A stretch of DNA of 64,000 nt from Actinacidiphila guanduensis (GCF_900103985.1 NZ_FNIE01000009.1:348445-412444), one strand, 5' to 3'; shown: positions 17,725-26,849, numbered from the stretch's first letter. Notes: generated by a model from the letters alone, not told the origin. Numbers and translations: made by a program.

Positions 17725-19100
17725 CCGAGTGCTTTCTTCAGGGCACGGGCGCGACGGGCCACTCTGCGGACGGTTCCGTTGCGCGGGACGAACGCCAGCC
17801 GGGCCGGAATCCCGCCGGGCAGGCCGAGGGAGGTCAGGCGGCGGCGCTTGAAGTACGGCCAGGTGTCGGCGTCCAGATGCCGGCTGAGCCAGGCGGCGGC
17901 CTCGTCGCGCAGGTGCGGGTAGGCCCGCGCCTGCATGCAGAAGCCCACCGTGTGGACCAGCGGCGTCAGTTCGGCCGCCACCTTCTCGGGCGACGGCGGG
18001 GTCCATGCGCGGACCGCACCGGCGTCGCCCACATCGGGCAGGAGCGCGTGCACCAGCGTGACCGGCACCCGGTTGCTGTTCTGGTAGGGCGTCAGCCGTT
18101 CCAGCAGCAGCCTGGTGCCGGTACGGGCCACCGGGATGTCGTAGAGCACCGAGGCGGTCAGCAGCGCGGTGGAGAAGCAGCCGACCACCAGCGCCGGACG
18201 GGACCGCTGGTAGACGGCTTCGGCGAGCACCGGCGTGTTGAGCACGGTGAGTTCCGCGCCCAGCCGGCTCGCCTCGGCCCGCAGCGGCTCCGTCCACTCC
18301 GCGGGAGCGGTCGGGTGCGGCTTGAAGACGATCTTCTTGTGCCCGAGGGCGGCGGCGCCGCGCACCATCTTCAGGTGCAGCTCCTCCTCCTCGGCGGCGG
18401 TGAGGATGCCCAGCGCCGACAGGTACTGGCCGAGCAGCAGGGCCGCTCCGGCCGGCACCGAGTCCAGGGTGTCGCGGCCGCCCTCCCGGTCGGCCTCGGC
18501 GGCTTCTGCGGCCTCGGTCACCTCGGCGAGCACCTTGGTGAACTCCGCGGTCGGCACCACCTGGGAGGGCACGCCGTACTCGCTGAGCAGCAGCGGGGTC
18601 AGGCCCGGCACCAGGTCCAGGTGGAGCAGCCGGTCGATGCGGGTGTCCACCAGCAGGCCGATCTTGTTGCGGGTGGGCCCGTAGGACATCAGGCCGTCGG
18701 CGTAGACGGTGATCGGGGCGCCGGTGAAGACCTGCGCGAAGGTGAGCGCGGGGGCGACCTGGATGGACTCCACGACCAGTTCCAGGTCGTCGGTGCCCAG
18801 CAGCCACTCGCGGCGGAAGTAGCGCTCCCACATCGGCACGTCGTCGGGCCGCGGGACCCAGCCGGAGGGGTGCATCGGGCTGATCGCCTCGTTGTAGGAG
18901 ACGACCGCGTCGAACCGGCTGCGCAGGGCGGCGAAGCCGGGTGCCCGGTCGGCGGGGGTGTGCGTCTCGGGCACGGCGGCGTTGTTGCTGACCACCAGGA
19001 CGCGGCGGTCGGCCGCCGGCAGCGAGCCGGCGTCCAGGGCGGCGGCCAGGGTGGCGATGCCGTACAGGGTGGAGGCGAGGAAGAGCTGGGTGCGGGCCAT
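17721..19100 (-). CDS. Polysialyltransferase-like glycosyltransferase
   Basis: A 459-aa cytoplasmic GT-B-type enzyme resembling bacterial alpha-2,8-polysialyltransferases (POLYST family). The three sialyltransferase signatures are visible: an acidic-Gly motif in YADGLMSYG, the HP motif in IVFKPHPTAP, and the Ser/Thr motif in VVGCFSTALL. The start ATG 19100 touches the stop of the upstream GT2 gene (TGATG). It probably adds CMP-activated nonulosonic acid made by the NeuB and NeuA-type enzymes encoded nearby, building a polymer. Donor specificity, Kdn versus Neu5Ac, cannot be read directly. Confidence 0.82.
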   Translation of the reverse strand: MARTQLFLASTLYGIATLAAALDAGSLPAADRRVLVVSNNAAVPETHTPADRAPGFAALRSRFDAVVSYNEAISPMHPSGWVPRPDDVPMWERYFRREWLLGTDDLELVVESIQVAPALTFAQVFTGAPITVYADGLMSYGPTRNKIGLLVDTRIDRLLHLDLVPGLTPLLLSEYGVPSQVVPTAEFTKVLAEVTEAAEAAEADREGGRDTLDSVPAGAALLLGQYLSALGILTAAEEEELHLKMVRGAAALGHKKIVFKPHPTAPAEWTEPLRAEASRLGAELTVLNTPVLAEAVYQRSRPALVVGCFSTALLTASVLYDIPVARTGTRLLLERLTPYQNSNRVPVTLVHALLPDVGDAGAVRAWTPPSPEKVAAELTPLVHTVGFCMQARAYPHLRDEAAAWLSRHLDADTWPYFKRRRLTSLGLPGGIPARLAFVPRNGTVRRVARRARALKKALG

Positions 19101-20119
19101 CACGCGTTCACCGACCCGGCGTCGTCGCGGACCTCGGCGTCGGCGTCGCCGCCCGGTCCTCTGGCGGGCACCCGCCAGCGCAACCGGCGGATCTTGGCGC
19201 TGCGTTCGAGGTCCATGGAGTCCAGGGCCGCGGTCAGCACGTCCGCGGGCAGCCGGTTGAGGGCCGCGGCGGACTGCGCCTTGAGCCGGCGGGCCAGCGC
19301 CGGCTCGAACCGGTCGATGTTGTCCAGGTGGTGGGCGATGATCGCGCAGTAGGTGCGCACCGCCTTGGGCAGGAAGCGCTCCTCGTCGGGGTCGCCGGCG
19401 AGTTCGGCGATCACCTGGTCGAAGGAGCGGACGAAGTCCAGCTGCCGTTCGTCGCCGATCTGGGTGAGCGAGGTGTTCACCCCGCGCCGGTAGTGCACGC
19501 CGAGCAGACCCACCACCGCGCAGGATTTGGCCTCCCGGTGCAGCCGCCAGATCCACGGCCGGTCCTCGGCGGTGCGCAGGTGGGCCGGCATGTGCACCAG
19601 GCCCTGCTCCACGATCCGCCGGTGGTAGGCGCCGGCCCACGAGTAGGGGTAGTCCACCAGCGACGGGCGGTCGGCGGGCAGGATCGCCGAGCGCGGGTCG
19701 ATCGGGGTGTTGCGGCGGCCGTGCGGGGCGCGGATGACGTTGCGGGTGCTGCCGGTGCACTGGACGTGGTCGGTGCGCAGGAAGTCCACGTCCAACTCGT
19801 CCATCGCGCGCACCAGTTGCGGCAGGTAGCCGGGGGCGAGCCAGTCGTCGCCGTCCATGAAGGTCAGGTACTCGCCCTGTGCCTCGTCGATGCCGGCGTT
19901 GCGCAGCGCGGCGACCCCGGTGTGGTCGCGGCGGATCACGCGCGCGCCCGGCAGTGAGCGGACCCCCTCGTCCAGCAGCTGGGGCGTCCGGTCGGTCGAC
20001 CCGTCGTCCATGAGCAGGAACTCGAAGTCCGGCCGGGCATTGGCCTTGAGGCTGCGCAGCGCGTCGGGAACAAACGGCTGCACATTAAAAAAGGGCACGA
20101 TGACGGAGAGCTTGACCAC
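19100..20119 (-). CDS. Family 2 glycosyltransferase
   Basis: This 339-aa GT-A enzyme opens with the classic VKLSVIVPFFNV strand and has DDGSTDRTP for nucleotide binding and the metal-binding DGD in YLTFMDGDDWLAPGY. A catalytic-base region TAEDRPWIWRLH follows. The C-terminal 100 residues are helical and likely hold the acceptor. First gene of the unit GT2, polysialyltransferase-like, acyltransferase, and divergent from the gene at 20305. It probably sets the linkage unit or a second sugar in the repeating polymer. Confidence 0.9.
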   Translation of the reverse strand: MVKLSVIVPFFNVQPFVPDALRSLKANARPDFEFLLMDDGSTDRTPQLLDEGVRSLPGARVIRRDHTGVAALRNAGIDEAQGEYLTFMDGDDWLAPGYLPQLVRAMDELDVDFLRTDHVQCTGSTRNVIRAPHGRRNTPIDPRSAILPADRPSLVDYPYSWAGAYHRRIVEQGLVHMPAHLRTAEDRPWIWRLHREAKSCAVVGLLGVHYRRGVNTSLTQIGDERQLDFVRSFDQVIAELAGDPDEERFLPKAVRTYCAIIAHHLDNIDRFEPALARRLKAQSAAALNRLPADVLTAALDSMDLERSAKIRRLRWRVPARGPGGDADAEVRDDAGSVNA

Positions 20120-20291
20120 CCGCTCACCTTAGGGCGCACCGCGCCGCTGTACTTGGCCTGCCGCGGACATCCAGGTAAACGGAGAATGACGAGAAGGTGA
20201 TATGGCTTCCGTACGGCCGACCGTGCGAAGTAGCGGCATTCTGTTTACCTTCCGTTGGCTTTCGATTAGCCCATTCCACCCACCCGCTTCC

Positions 20292-20297
20292 TACTGT
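20292..20297 (+). promoter_or_regulatory. Leaderless promoter -10 box for the gene at 20305
   Basis: TACTGT lies 7 nt upstream of the GTG start codon at 20305, which would make the first base of the mRNA the start codon. The 185-bp divergent gap is clearly richer in A/T than its surroundings, as expected for two promoters. Confidence 0.4.
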
Positions 20298-20304
20298 GCT
20301 CGAC

Positions 20305-21603
20305 GTGCCAGAACGTACGTCAGGACCCCTGCGGGTCACGGTGATCGCCGATTCGGACACCCGGTGGAAGTGGGGTGCGCTGACCGCGCGCCGGATCGAC
20401 CCCGAGGCCCGGCTCGACGCCCGCCTGCTGCGCGGCCGGGCCACCCCGACCCCGCGGCAGCTGGCCGAACTCGGCATCCCCGCGGACTCGATGTCCGAGC
20501 ACACCGCCGCCGAACTGCTCGCCGAGATCAGCTCGAAGACCTGCGACGTGCTCGTCGTCTCCTGCGTGGGCGGCACCGTCCAGGCCCTGCTGCACGGCTT
20601 CGACCGCGCCTGGCGCGAGGACGACCGCCGTCCCGTGGTCGTCACCGGCTACGTCGGCGTGGTCTACGAGAAGCTCGCCGACGGCCTGCTGCTGCGGGCC
20701 GGCGCCGACGTGGTGCTCGCCAACAGCGCCGACGACGCCCGGCGGTTCCGCGCGGTCTACGAGGGCGTCGGCCACCCGACCGGCTCCATCGTGGAGACCG
20801 CGCTGCCCTTCCTCGACGGCGAACGCTACCGGCCCGACGACAGCCGCCCGTTCACCGTCACCTTCGCCGTGCAGCCCTCCGTCCCCGAGGGCCGCGCCGA
20901 CCGGCTGCACCTGCTGCGCCGCCTGGTCGGGCACGCCCGCCGCCACTCCGACCGGCAGGTGCTGGTCAAGCTGCGCAGCAAGCCCGGCGAGCACACCACG
21001 CACATCGAGGAGAACCCGTACCAGAAGCTGGTCAGCTCCCTCGACCCGCCGGAGAACGTCTCCCTGGTCTACGGCGCCATGGGCGAGGTCCTGGACCGCA
21101 CCGACCTGCTGGTGACGGTGAGTTCGACCGCCGCCATGGAGGCGCTGCATCGCGGCGTGCCCACCGCGATCCTCACCGACCTCGGCATCCGCGAGGCGCT
21201 CGGCAACCACCACTTCATCGGCTCGGGCTGCCTGGCCTCCTGGGACGAACTCGACGACGGCGTGCTGCCCAAGGCCGACCCGGACTGGACGGCCGCGCAC
21301 GGCGTGGCCACCGGCGACCCCTACGCCGACCTGCGGGCCCGGGTGAACGGCCTGCTCGCCGCCGGCCGGCTGCCCCGGCTGTCCCCTTACTACACACTGC
21401 GCACCGCGCCCGGCTACCTGCCCGGCGTGCTCGCCCGGCACGGCCTGGACCCCGAGGGCCTGCCCGCCGCCCGGCTCGCCCCGCGCGAGACCGGCCCGAT
21501 GCGCCGCGCCGCCCGCGACCTGCTGCGCAACTCCGCCCGCACCGCCTACCGGCAGGGCGTCCAGCGCGTCGCCCCCGCCATCCGCCGCTGGGGCCAGCTG
21601 TGA
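20305..21603 (+). CDS. DUF6716-like putative glycosyltransferase
   Basis: A 432-aa soluble protein with a likely GT-B architecture. An N-terminal Rossmann-like half begins LRVTVIADSDTRWKWG, and the second half carries QVLVKLRSKPG and the conserved VTVSSTAAMEALHRGVPTAILTD element, similar to the donor-site Ser/Thr and glycine loop of surface-polymer transferases. GTG 20305 was chosen for its leaderless promoter; GTG 20296 is 3 codons earlier. It begins a plus-strand unit with the CMP-nonulosonate synthetase and NeuB. Its role is guessed from context. I recall this family only from actinomycete clusters like this one. Confidence 0.7.
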   Translation: MPERTSGPLRVTVIADSDTRWKWGALTARRIDPEARLDARLLRGRATPTPRQLAELGIPADSMSEHTAAELLAEISSKTCDVLVVSCVGGTVQALLHGFDRAWREDDRRPVVVTGYVGVVYEKLADGLLLRAGADVVLANSADDARRFRAVYEGVGHPTGSIVETALPFLDGERYRPDDSRPFTVTFAVQPSVPEGRADRLHLLRRLVGHARRHSDRQVLVKLRSKPGEHTTHIEENPYQKLVSSLDPPENVSLVYGAMGEVLDRTDLLVTVSSTAAMEALHRGVPTAILTDLGIREALGNHHFIGSGCLASWDELDDGVLPKADPDWTAAHGVATGDPYADLRARVNGLLAAGRLPRLSPYYTLRTAPGYLPGVLARHGLDPEGLPAARLAPRETGPMRRAARDLLRNSARTAYRQGVQRVAPAIRRWGQL

Positions 21604-21679
21604 CGCCGGCCGGGACGCCGGCCACGGCACGGCCACCAGCACACCCGCACCGTCGAGTACGTCGAGTAGGAGCCGTTCG

Positions 21680-22906
21680 ATGACCAGCCCTGACCCCCGG
21701 ACGGGGGAGCCGGAGCAGCCGGCAGGCAACCGCACCGTGGTGGCGGTGATCCCCGCCCGGGGCGGCTCCAAGGGCGTACCCGGCAAGAACGTGGCGACCG
21801 TGGGCGGCGTGCCGCTGGTGGCCCGGGCCGTGCGCGCCTGCACCGGCACCCCGCGGGTGACGGCCACCGTGGTCTCCACCGACGAGCCGGCGATCGCCGA
21901 GGCCGCCCGCTCGGCCGGCGCCGAGGTCGTGCTGCGCCCGGCCGCGATAGCGGGCGACACCGCGACCAGCGAGGCCGCGGTGCTGCACGCGCTCGACGCG
22001 TACGAGAGCTCCAGCGGCGCCACCGCCGACGTGGTGCTGCTGGTCCAGTGCACCAGCCCCTTCATCTCGGTGGAGGACATCGACGGCGTGGTCGCCGCGA
22101 TCACCGAGGGCGGCGCCGACACCGCCCACACCGTCGCCTCCTTCCACGGCTTCGTCTGGCGCGAGGACACCGGCCCCACCGGCGCCTTCGGCGTCAACCA
22201 CGACAAGTCCGGCCGCCCGCGCCGCCAGGACCGCCCGCAGGATCTGCTGGAGACCGGCGCCGCCTACGGCATGCGGGTGCCCGGCTTCCGCGCCGCCCGG
22301 CACCGCTTCTTCGGCCGCACCGCCCTGGTGCACACCGACCCCGCCCGGGTGCTGGAGATCGACGAGCCCGCCGACCTGGCCCGCGCCCGCGCGCTCGCCC
22401 CGCTGCTGGACCCGCACCCGGCCACCCCGTCCCGGGAGGACGTGGACGCGGTCGTCCTGGACTTCGACGGCACCCAGACCGACGACCGGGTGGCGATCGA
22501 CGCCGACGGCAACGAGTCGGTGACCGTCCACCGCGGCGACGGCCTGGGCATCGCCGCCCTGCGCAAGGCCGGCGTGCCGGTGCTGATCCTGTCCACCGAG
22601 ACCAACCCGGTCGTCGCCGCCCGGGCCCGCAAGCTCCAGGTCCCGGTGCTGCACGGCATCGACCGCAAGGACATCGCGCTCAAGCAGTGGTGCGAGGAGC
22701 AGGGCATCGCGCCCGAGCGGGTGCTCTACGCCGGCAACGACGTCAACGACCTGCCGTGCTTCGGCCTGGTCGGGTGGCCGGTCGCCGTCGCCGGCGCGCA
22801 CGACGTCGTGCGCGCGGCCGCCCGCGCCGTCACCACCGCCGACGGCGGCTTCGGGGCGATCCGCGAGATCGCCGCCTGGCTGCTCGGCCCCACGCTGTCC
22901 CGCTGA
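21680..22906 (+). CDS. neuA: CMP-nonulosonate cytidylyltransferase fused to a HAD phosphatase
   Basis: This 408-aa fusion has two domains. Residues 19-240 are a CMP-sialate/CMP-Kdn synthetase with the nucleotide loop IPARGGSKGVPGKN, VVSTDEP, LVQCTSPF and the GVNHDK/RRQDRPQ substrate region. Residues 255-408 are a KdsC-like HAD phosphatase with nucleophile Asp261 and acid Asp263 in DFDGTQTD, LST (304-306), a Lys in GIDRKD and the GNDVNDLP motif (352-359). The fusion would remove the 9-phosphate of a nonulosonate and activate the product with CTP. It resembles vertebrate CMAS. NeuB is encoded 43 bp downstream. Confidence 0.9.
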   Translation: MTSPDPRTGEPEQPAGNRTVVAVIPARGGSKGVPGKNVATVGGVPLVARAVRACTGTPRVTATVVSTDEPAIAEAARSAGAEVVLRPAAIAGDTATSEAAVLHALDAYESSSGATADVVLLVQCTSPFISVEDIDGVVAAITEGGADTAHTVASFHGFVWREDTGPTGAFGVNHDKSGRPRRQDRPQDLLETGAAYGMRVPGFRAARHRFFGRTALVHTDPARVLEIDEPADLARARALAPLLDPHPATPSREDVDAVVLDFDGTQTDDRVAIDADGNESVTVHRGDGLGIAALRKAGVPVLILSTETNPVVAARARKLQVPVLHGIDRKDIALKQWCEEQGIAPERVLYAGNDVNDLPCFGLVGWPVAVAGAHDVVRAAARAVTTADGGFGAIREIAAWLLGPTLSR

Positions 22907-22949
22907 CCGCATCCCCCCTGTCCCGAAACCCGTAGTTAAGGAACACGCC

Positions 22950-23882
22950 GTGACCACCACCCTCCCCGCCAACCTCCGTGCCGTCGGCTCGCGCCACATC
23001 GGCAACGGCCAGCCCGTGTACGTCACCGGCGAGATCGGTATCAACCACAACGGCGACCTGGAGAACGCGTTCGCGCTGATCGACGCAGCCGTCGCCGCCG
23101 GCTGCGACGCCGTCAAGTTCCAGAAGCGCACGCCGGAGATCTGCACCCCGCGCGACCAGTGGGAGATCGAGCGCGACACCCCCTGGGGCCGGATGACCTA
23201 CATCGAGTACCGCCACCGCGTCGAGTTCGACGAGGAGGGCTACCGGGCGATCGACGAGTACTGCCGCAAGCGCGGGATCGACTGGTTCGCCTCCCCCTGG
23301 GACGTCCCCTCGGTGGAGTTCCTGGAGAAGTTCGACGTCCCGGCGCACAAGGTCGCCTCGGCCTGCCTCACCGACGACGAGCTGCTGCAGGCGCTGCGCG
23401 CCACCGGCCGCACCGTGATCCTGTCCACGGGCATGTCCACCCCGAAGCAGATCCGGCACGCGGTCGAGGTGCTCGGCAGCGACAACATCGTGCTCTGCCA
23501 CGCCACTTCGACGTACCCGGCGAAGCACGAGGAGCTCAACCTGCGGATGATCAACACCCTGCAGTCGGAGTTCCCGAACGTGCCGGTCGGCTACTCCGGC
23601 CACGAGGTCGGCCTGCAGACCACCCTGGCGGCCGTCGCGCTCGGCGCCGTCTTCGTCGAGCGCCACATCACCCTGGACCGCGCCATGTGGGGCTCGGACC
23701 AGGCGGCCTCCGTGGAGTCCCAGGGCCTGGAGCGCCTGGTCCGCGACATCCGCATCATCGAGACCTCGCTGGGCGACGGCGTCAAGAAGGTCTACGAGGG
23801 CGAGCTGGGCCCGATGAAGAAGCTGCGCCGGGTGCCGGGCGTCATCGCCGAGGCCGAGGCCACGGCGTCCGCCGCCGGCTGA
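22950..23882 (+). CDS. neuB: NeuB-family nonulosonate synthase lacking the SAF domain
   Basis: This 310-aa enzyme condenses phosphoenolpyruvate with a hexose (ManNAc, mannose or their 6-phosphates) to make a nine-carbon 2-keto acid. The NeuB TIM barrel is complete: GEIGINHNGD, AVKFQKRT, FASPWDVPSVEFLEKF, VILSTGMST, LCHATSTYPA, VGYSGHEVG and the metal-binding FVERHITLDR. The family normally continues with a C-terminal antifreeze-like SAF domain to about 345 residues. Here the chain ends soon after the barrel (MKKLRRVPG). In known NeuB the SAF domain of the partner subunit contacts the N-acetyl group, so its absence fits a non-acetylated substrate and Kdn as product (inference). Confidence 0.9.
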   Translation: MTTTLPANLRAVGSRHIGNGQPVYVTGEIGINHNGDLENAFALIDAAVAAGCDAVKFQKRTPEICTPRDQWEIERDTPWGRMTYIEYRHRVEFDEEGYRAIDEYCRKRGIDWFASPWDVPSVEFLEKFDVPAHKVASACLTDDELLQALRATGRTVILSTGMSTPKQIRHAVEVLGSDNIVLCHATSTYPAKHEELNLRMINTLQSEFPNVPVGYSGHEVGLQTTLAAVALGAVFVERHITLDRAMWGSDQAASVESQGLERLVRDIRIIETSLGDGVKKVYEGELGPMKKLRRVPGVIAEAEATASAAG

Positions 23883-23950
23883 GCGAGGGCGGCTCCCCGC
23901 ACCCCGGGACCACGGGCGCCCGCCCCCACCGGGCAGGCGCCCGTCCGACC

Positions 23951-23990
23951 CCCGGGGGCGCGGGGAACCGCGACCAGCCGCCGACCCGCC
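23951..23990. repeat. Degenerate copy of the GCGGGGAACtGCGCGACCAGCC dispersed element
   Basis: GGGCGCGGGGAACCGCGACC followed by AGCCGCC lies in the 186-bp gap after neuB. It resembles the intergenic modules seen at 44.5, 51 and 56 kb. The surrounding sequence can form G/C-rich hairpins that may end neuB transcription. Confidence 0.4.
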
Positions 23991-24068
23991 CGCCGCACCC
24001 CGGTGGCCGCACGGCGCACCGGACGGGGCCGCCCCGCAGGGCCGCCCGCACCCAGGAAGGGAACCCGC

Positions 24069-25106
24069 ATGGCGAAGCCGCCGCAGGCCGTCGCGCTGGT
24101 GGAGTCACCCGTGCAGCTGCTCAACGTGCTGGAATGGGCGCACGCGCGCCCGCCCGCGGCCGAGCCGCTGACCATCGTGGTGCTCTCCCCGTCGGACCCG
24201 ACCAGCCGCGGCCAGCTGCGCCGGATGGCCGAACTCGCCCGCGACGAGGGCGCCGTGGTGCGCTGGTACGAGGCGCGCGGCGCCCGCGGCGGGCTGCTGC
24301 GCACGGCGTTCGCGCTGGCCCCGACCCTGACCCGGGTGCGGCAGCTGGTGATCGGCGACCCGTTCTCCCGCCTGGTGCAGGTGCTGCTGCCGCTGTGCCG
24401 CGCCGCCAAGGACATCGTCGTCGTGGACGACGGCACCGCCACCATGGAGTTCACCGAGATCGTCGCCCGCGGCGGGCAGTTGGTGCGCTGGCACCGCAGC
24501 GGCCGGCGCCGCTCGCCGGCCGACCTGGCCTTCGGGCTCTTCTCGGTCGCGGCCCGCCGCCGGCTCACCCCGGGCGGGCGCCGCCGCATCGAGCTGTTCA
24601 GCGCGATGCCGGCCACCCTCCCCGAGGGCATGGAGCTGCGGGAGAACCGCTTCGCCTGGACCCGCGGCCGGTTCGGGCCACCGCGCACGCTCGCCGGCAC
24701 CGACCTGATCGGCACCTCGCTGGTGGAGACCGGCGTGGTGGACCCCGAGCGCTACCTCACCGTGGTCCGCTCGCTCGCCGAACGGCACGGCGCCCGGCGG
24801 TACTTCGCACACCGCAGGGAGGCGCCGGAGAAGCTGCACCGGCTCGCCGCCGAGACCGGCCTGGAGATCGTCCGGCCCGACCTGCCGCTCGAACTCGTCG
24901 CCCGCCGCGGGCCGATCGGCCGCTCGATCCTCTCCTTCCCCTCCACGGTCGTGCACACGCTGCCGCTCGCGCTCGCCGGCACCGGCGTCAGCATCGTCGT
25001 CTGCGACATCGACCAGGAGTGGCTCACCGCCGCGGCCTCGCCGCGCGCCCACACCTTCCTCACCGACATCACGCACTCGGCCCGCACCCTGCACGGCCTG
25101 ACGTAA
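24069..25106 (+). CDS. Second sialyltransferase-like glycosyltransferase
   Basis: A 345-aa protein whose start ATG 24069 follows the ribosome site AGGAAGGGAA. It opens AVALVESPVQLLNVLEWA, a pattern I associate with GT52/polysialyltransferase-related proteins. It carries an acidic-Gly motif (IVVVDDGTATM), an HR element where HP usually is (YFAHRREAP) and a C-terminal Ser/Thr motif (LSFPSTVVHTLPL). It most likely transfers a CMP-activated nonulosonic acid onto the growing surface glycan, perhaps as the initiating enzyme with the protein at 17721 as polymerase. Exact linkage unknown. Confidence 0.72.
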   Translation: MAKPPQAVALVESPVQLLNVLEWAHARPPAAEPLTIVVLSPSDPTSRGQLRRMAELARDEGAVVRWYEARGARGGLLRTAFALAPTLTRVRQLVIGDPFSRLVQVLLPLCRAAKDIVVVDDGTATMEFTEIVARGGQLVRWHRSGRRRSPADLAFGLFSVAARRRLTPGGRRRIELFSAMPATLPEGMELRENRFAWTRGRFGPPRTLAGTDLIGTSLVETGVVDPERYLTVVRSLAERHGARRYFAHRREAPEKLHRLAAETGLEIVRPDLPLELVARRGPIGRSILSFPSTVVHTLPLALAGTGVSIVVCDIDQEWLTAAASPRAHTFLTDITHSARTLHGLT

Positions 25107-25222
25107 CCGCAAGGCCCGCCAGGGCCGTTGACCGGGACCCCGGGGAACCCTGCACGAGGCGGTACCCCCTACGGCCACCCCCGCGTAACCTGGTGATCAT
25201 CTTCGTAGGGTCGTATGCGGGG

Positions 25223-26725
25223 ATGGCGGAGGCTTTACAAGGGTCCGCGCGGATCGCCGTGGTGGCGATGGGTGCGCTGGACGGCGACTCCAGGGCGTTG
25301 CGGGTCGCGGCGGCCGGTCGTGCCGCGGGCTACCGGGTGACCCTGATCGGCCGGGAGCCGGCCACCACCGTGCCCGAAGGCGTGGACGTGCGGCTGGTCG
25401 CCGTGCCGTCCGTGCTCGGCGGGCACCGCGAACGCCGCCCGCGCCCCGGGCTGCGCTGGCCGCTGGCCTACCGCAGCGCCGAGACCTACCGGCGCCGGAT
25501 CGCGCTCAGCCAGGCCCGCCGTTCGCTGCTGGCCACCCGCGCCGCCGAACTCGACATCGTGCACCGCCCGTTGCCGCTGCTCGCGCTCGCCCGCTGCGGC
25601 CACGCGCTGGCATCGGCCCGGCACGCCGTGCGCGACGGCTGGACCCGGCTGCGTGCCGCCCAGCACCGCGCGGCCGTGCACCGCAGGCGGCACCCTCACA
25701 CCCGGCTGGACAACCTCGCCGCGGAACTCGCCCGGCTGCTGCTCGGCCGCCGCGCCTGGCGCCGGCTCGACCCCGGCCTGCTGGACGAGGAGATCGCCTA
25801 CGGCCCCGTGCTCGACGCCGTCCGCCCGCACCTGGTGCACGCCCTCGGCCACCGCGCGCTGGCCCTCGCCATCAGGGCGGCGCTGCGGGCCGAGGGCGCC
25901 GGGCACCGCGTCGAGGTGGTCTGGGACGCGCCCCCGCGCATCCCCGCCGCCACCCGCAGGGCTGCCGTCGCCGACGACGCGCTGCTGCGCAGCTTCGCCC
26001 GCGAGGCCGATGGCGTGGTCACCGTGGGGGACCGGCTGGCCGGCGAACTGCGGGCCAGGCACGGCCTGTCGGCGCTGCCCGCGGTGGTGCGCAACACCCC
26101 CGAGCCGACTGCGGCCCCGGTCCCGCGCGAGAGCGGGGTGCGCGCCCGCTGCCATCTCGCCGCCGACGTACCGCTGCTGGTGCACGTCGGCCCGGTCACG
26201 CCCGACCGCGGCGCGGCCACCGTGATCGAGGCGCTGCCCAAGCTGTACGACCTGCACGCGGCCTTCGTCGTCCCCGACCCGCAGGACGCCGACCTGGCCG
26301 CGCTGCGCGAGCGCGCCGCCCAACTCGGGGTCCACGCACGGCTGCACGTGCTGTCCTACGTGCCCGTGCCGCAGGTGCCCGACTTCCTGTCCTCGGCCGA
26401 CATCGGCGTCCTGCCGGTGCACCAACTCCCGCACCACCAGACCGTGCTGGCCACCCGCTACTACGAATACGCCCACGCCAGGCTGCCGGTGGTCGTCTCC
26501 GACGTGCGGGCGATGGCCGCGGCCACCCTCGAACTCGGCAACGGCGAGGTGTTCCGGGCCCGCGACACCGCGGACTTCGTCCGCGCGGTGGGCGCGGTGC
26601 TCACCAACCCGCGCCGCTACCGCAAGGCGTACGACCGCGCCGACGTCCTGCGCCAGTGGTCCTGGCCCACCGAGTCCGCCGCGCTGATCGACCTCTACGG
26701 CCGCCTCCTGGGGCCACGGCATTAG
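25223..26725 (+). CDS. GT4-like glycosyltransferase
   Basis: This 500-aa GT-B enzyme begins with ARIAVVAMGALDGDSRALRVAAAGRAAGY, typical of GT4 acceptor domains. Residues 120-190 form an unusual Arg/His-rich helical insertion. The C-terminal donor domain has LLVHVGPVTPDRGAATVIEALP, the SYVPVPQVPDFLSSADIGVLP segment and YYEYAHARLPVVVSDV, where the usual E(x7)E is only partly kept. ATG 25223 follows AGGG by 12 nt; an in-frame GTG at 25193 is possible. It ends the nonulosonate cluster and likely adds a neutral sugar. Confidence 0.82.
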   Translation: MAEALQGSARIAVVAMGALDGDSRALRVAAAGRAAGYRVTLIGREPATTVPEGVDVRLVAVPSVLGGHRERRPRPGLRWPLAYRSAETYRRRIALSQARRSLLATRAAELDIVHRPLPLLALARCGHALASARHAVRDGWTRLRAAQHRAAVHRRRHPHTRLDNLAAELARLLLGRRAWRRLDPGLLDEEIAYGPVLDAVRPHLVHALGHRALALAIRAALRAEGAGHRVEVVWDAPPRIPAATRRAAVADDALLRSFAREADGVVTVGDRLAGELRARHGLSALPAVVRNTPEPTAAPVPRESGVRARCHLAADVPLLVHVGPVTPDRGAATVIEALPKLYDLHAAFVVPDPQDADLAALRERAAQLGVHARLHVLSYVPVPQVPDFLSSADIGVLPVHQLPHHQTVLATRYYEYAHARLPVVVSDVRAMAAATLELGNGEVFRARDTADFVRAVGAVLTNPRRYRKAYDRADVLRQWSWPTESAALIDLYGRLLGPRH

Positions 26726-26812
26726 GTGTTCCGTCCGGGGAGGTTGTGGACGGGACACCCGGGCCCCTCCGGGCGGCATCAGGGCAGAAGTGGCCCGCGC
26801 GGCCGTAAAAAC

Positions 26813-26849
26813 CTGACAGTGCTTGTATAAGTGCTGTTACATTGGCTCC
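26813..26849 (+). promoter_or_regulatory. Leaderless promoter and MarR operator
   Basis: CTGACA (26813-26818) and TACATT (26838-26843) are spaced 19 bp, with the start ATG 26850 six nt after the -10. An imperfect 22-bp palindrome with ACAG/CTGT ends (26816-26837) fills the spacer. A MarR dimer there would block RNA polymerase. The operator is inferred. Confidence 0.5.

Noticed and set aside
17725..19760. Longer starts for the acyltransferase and polysialyltransferase-like genes
   Set aside because: The upstream codons lie in neighbouring coding sequences; ATGA and TGATG overlaps fix the starts at 17724 and 19100.
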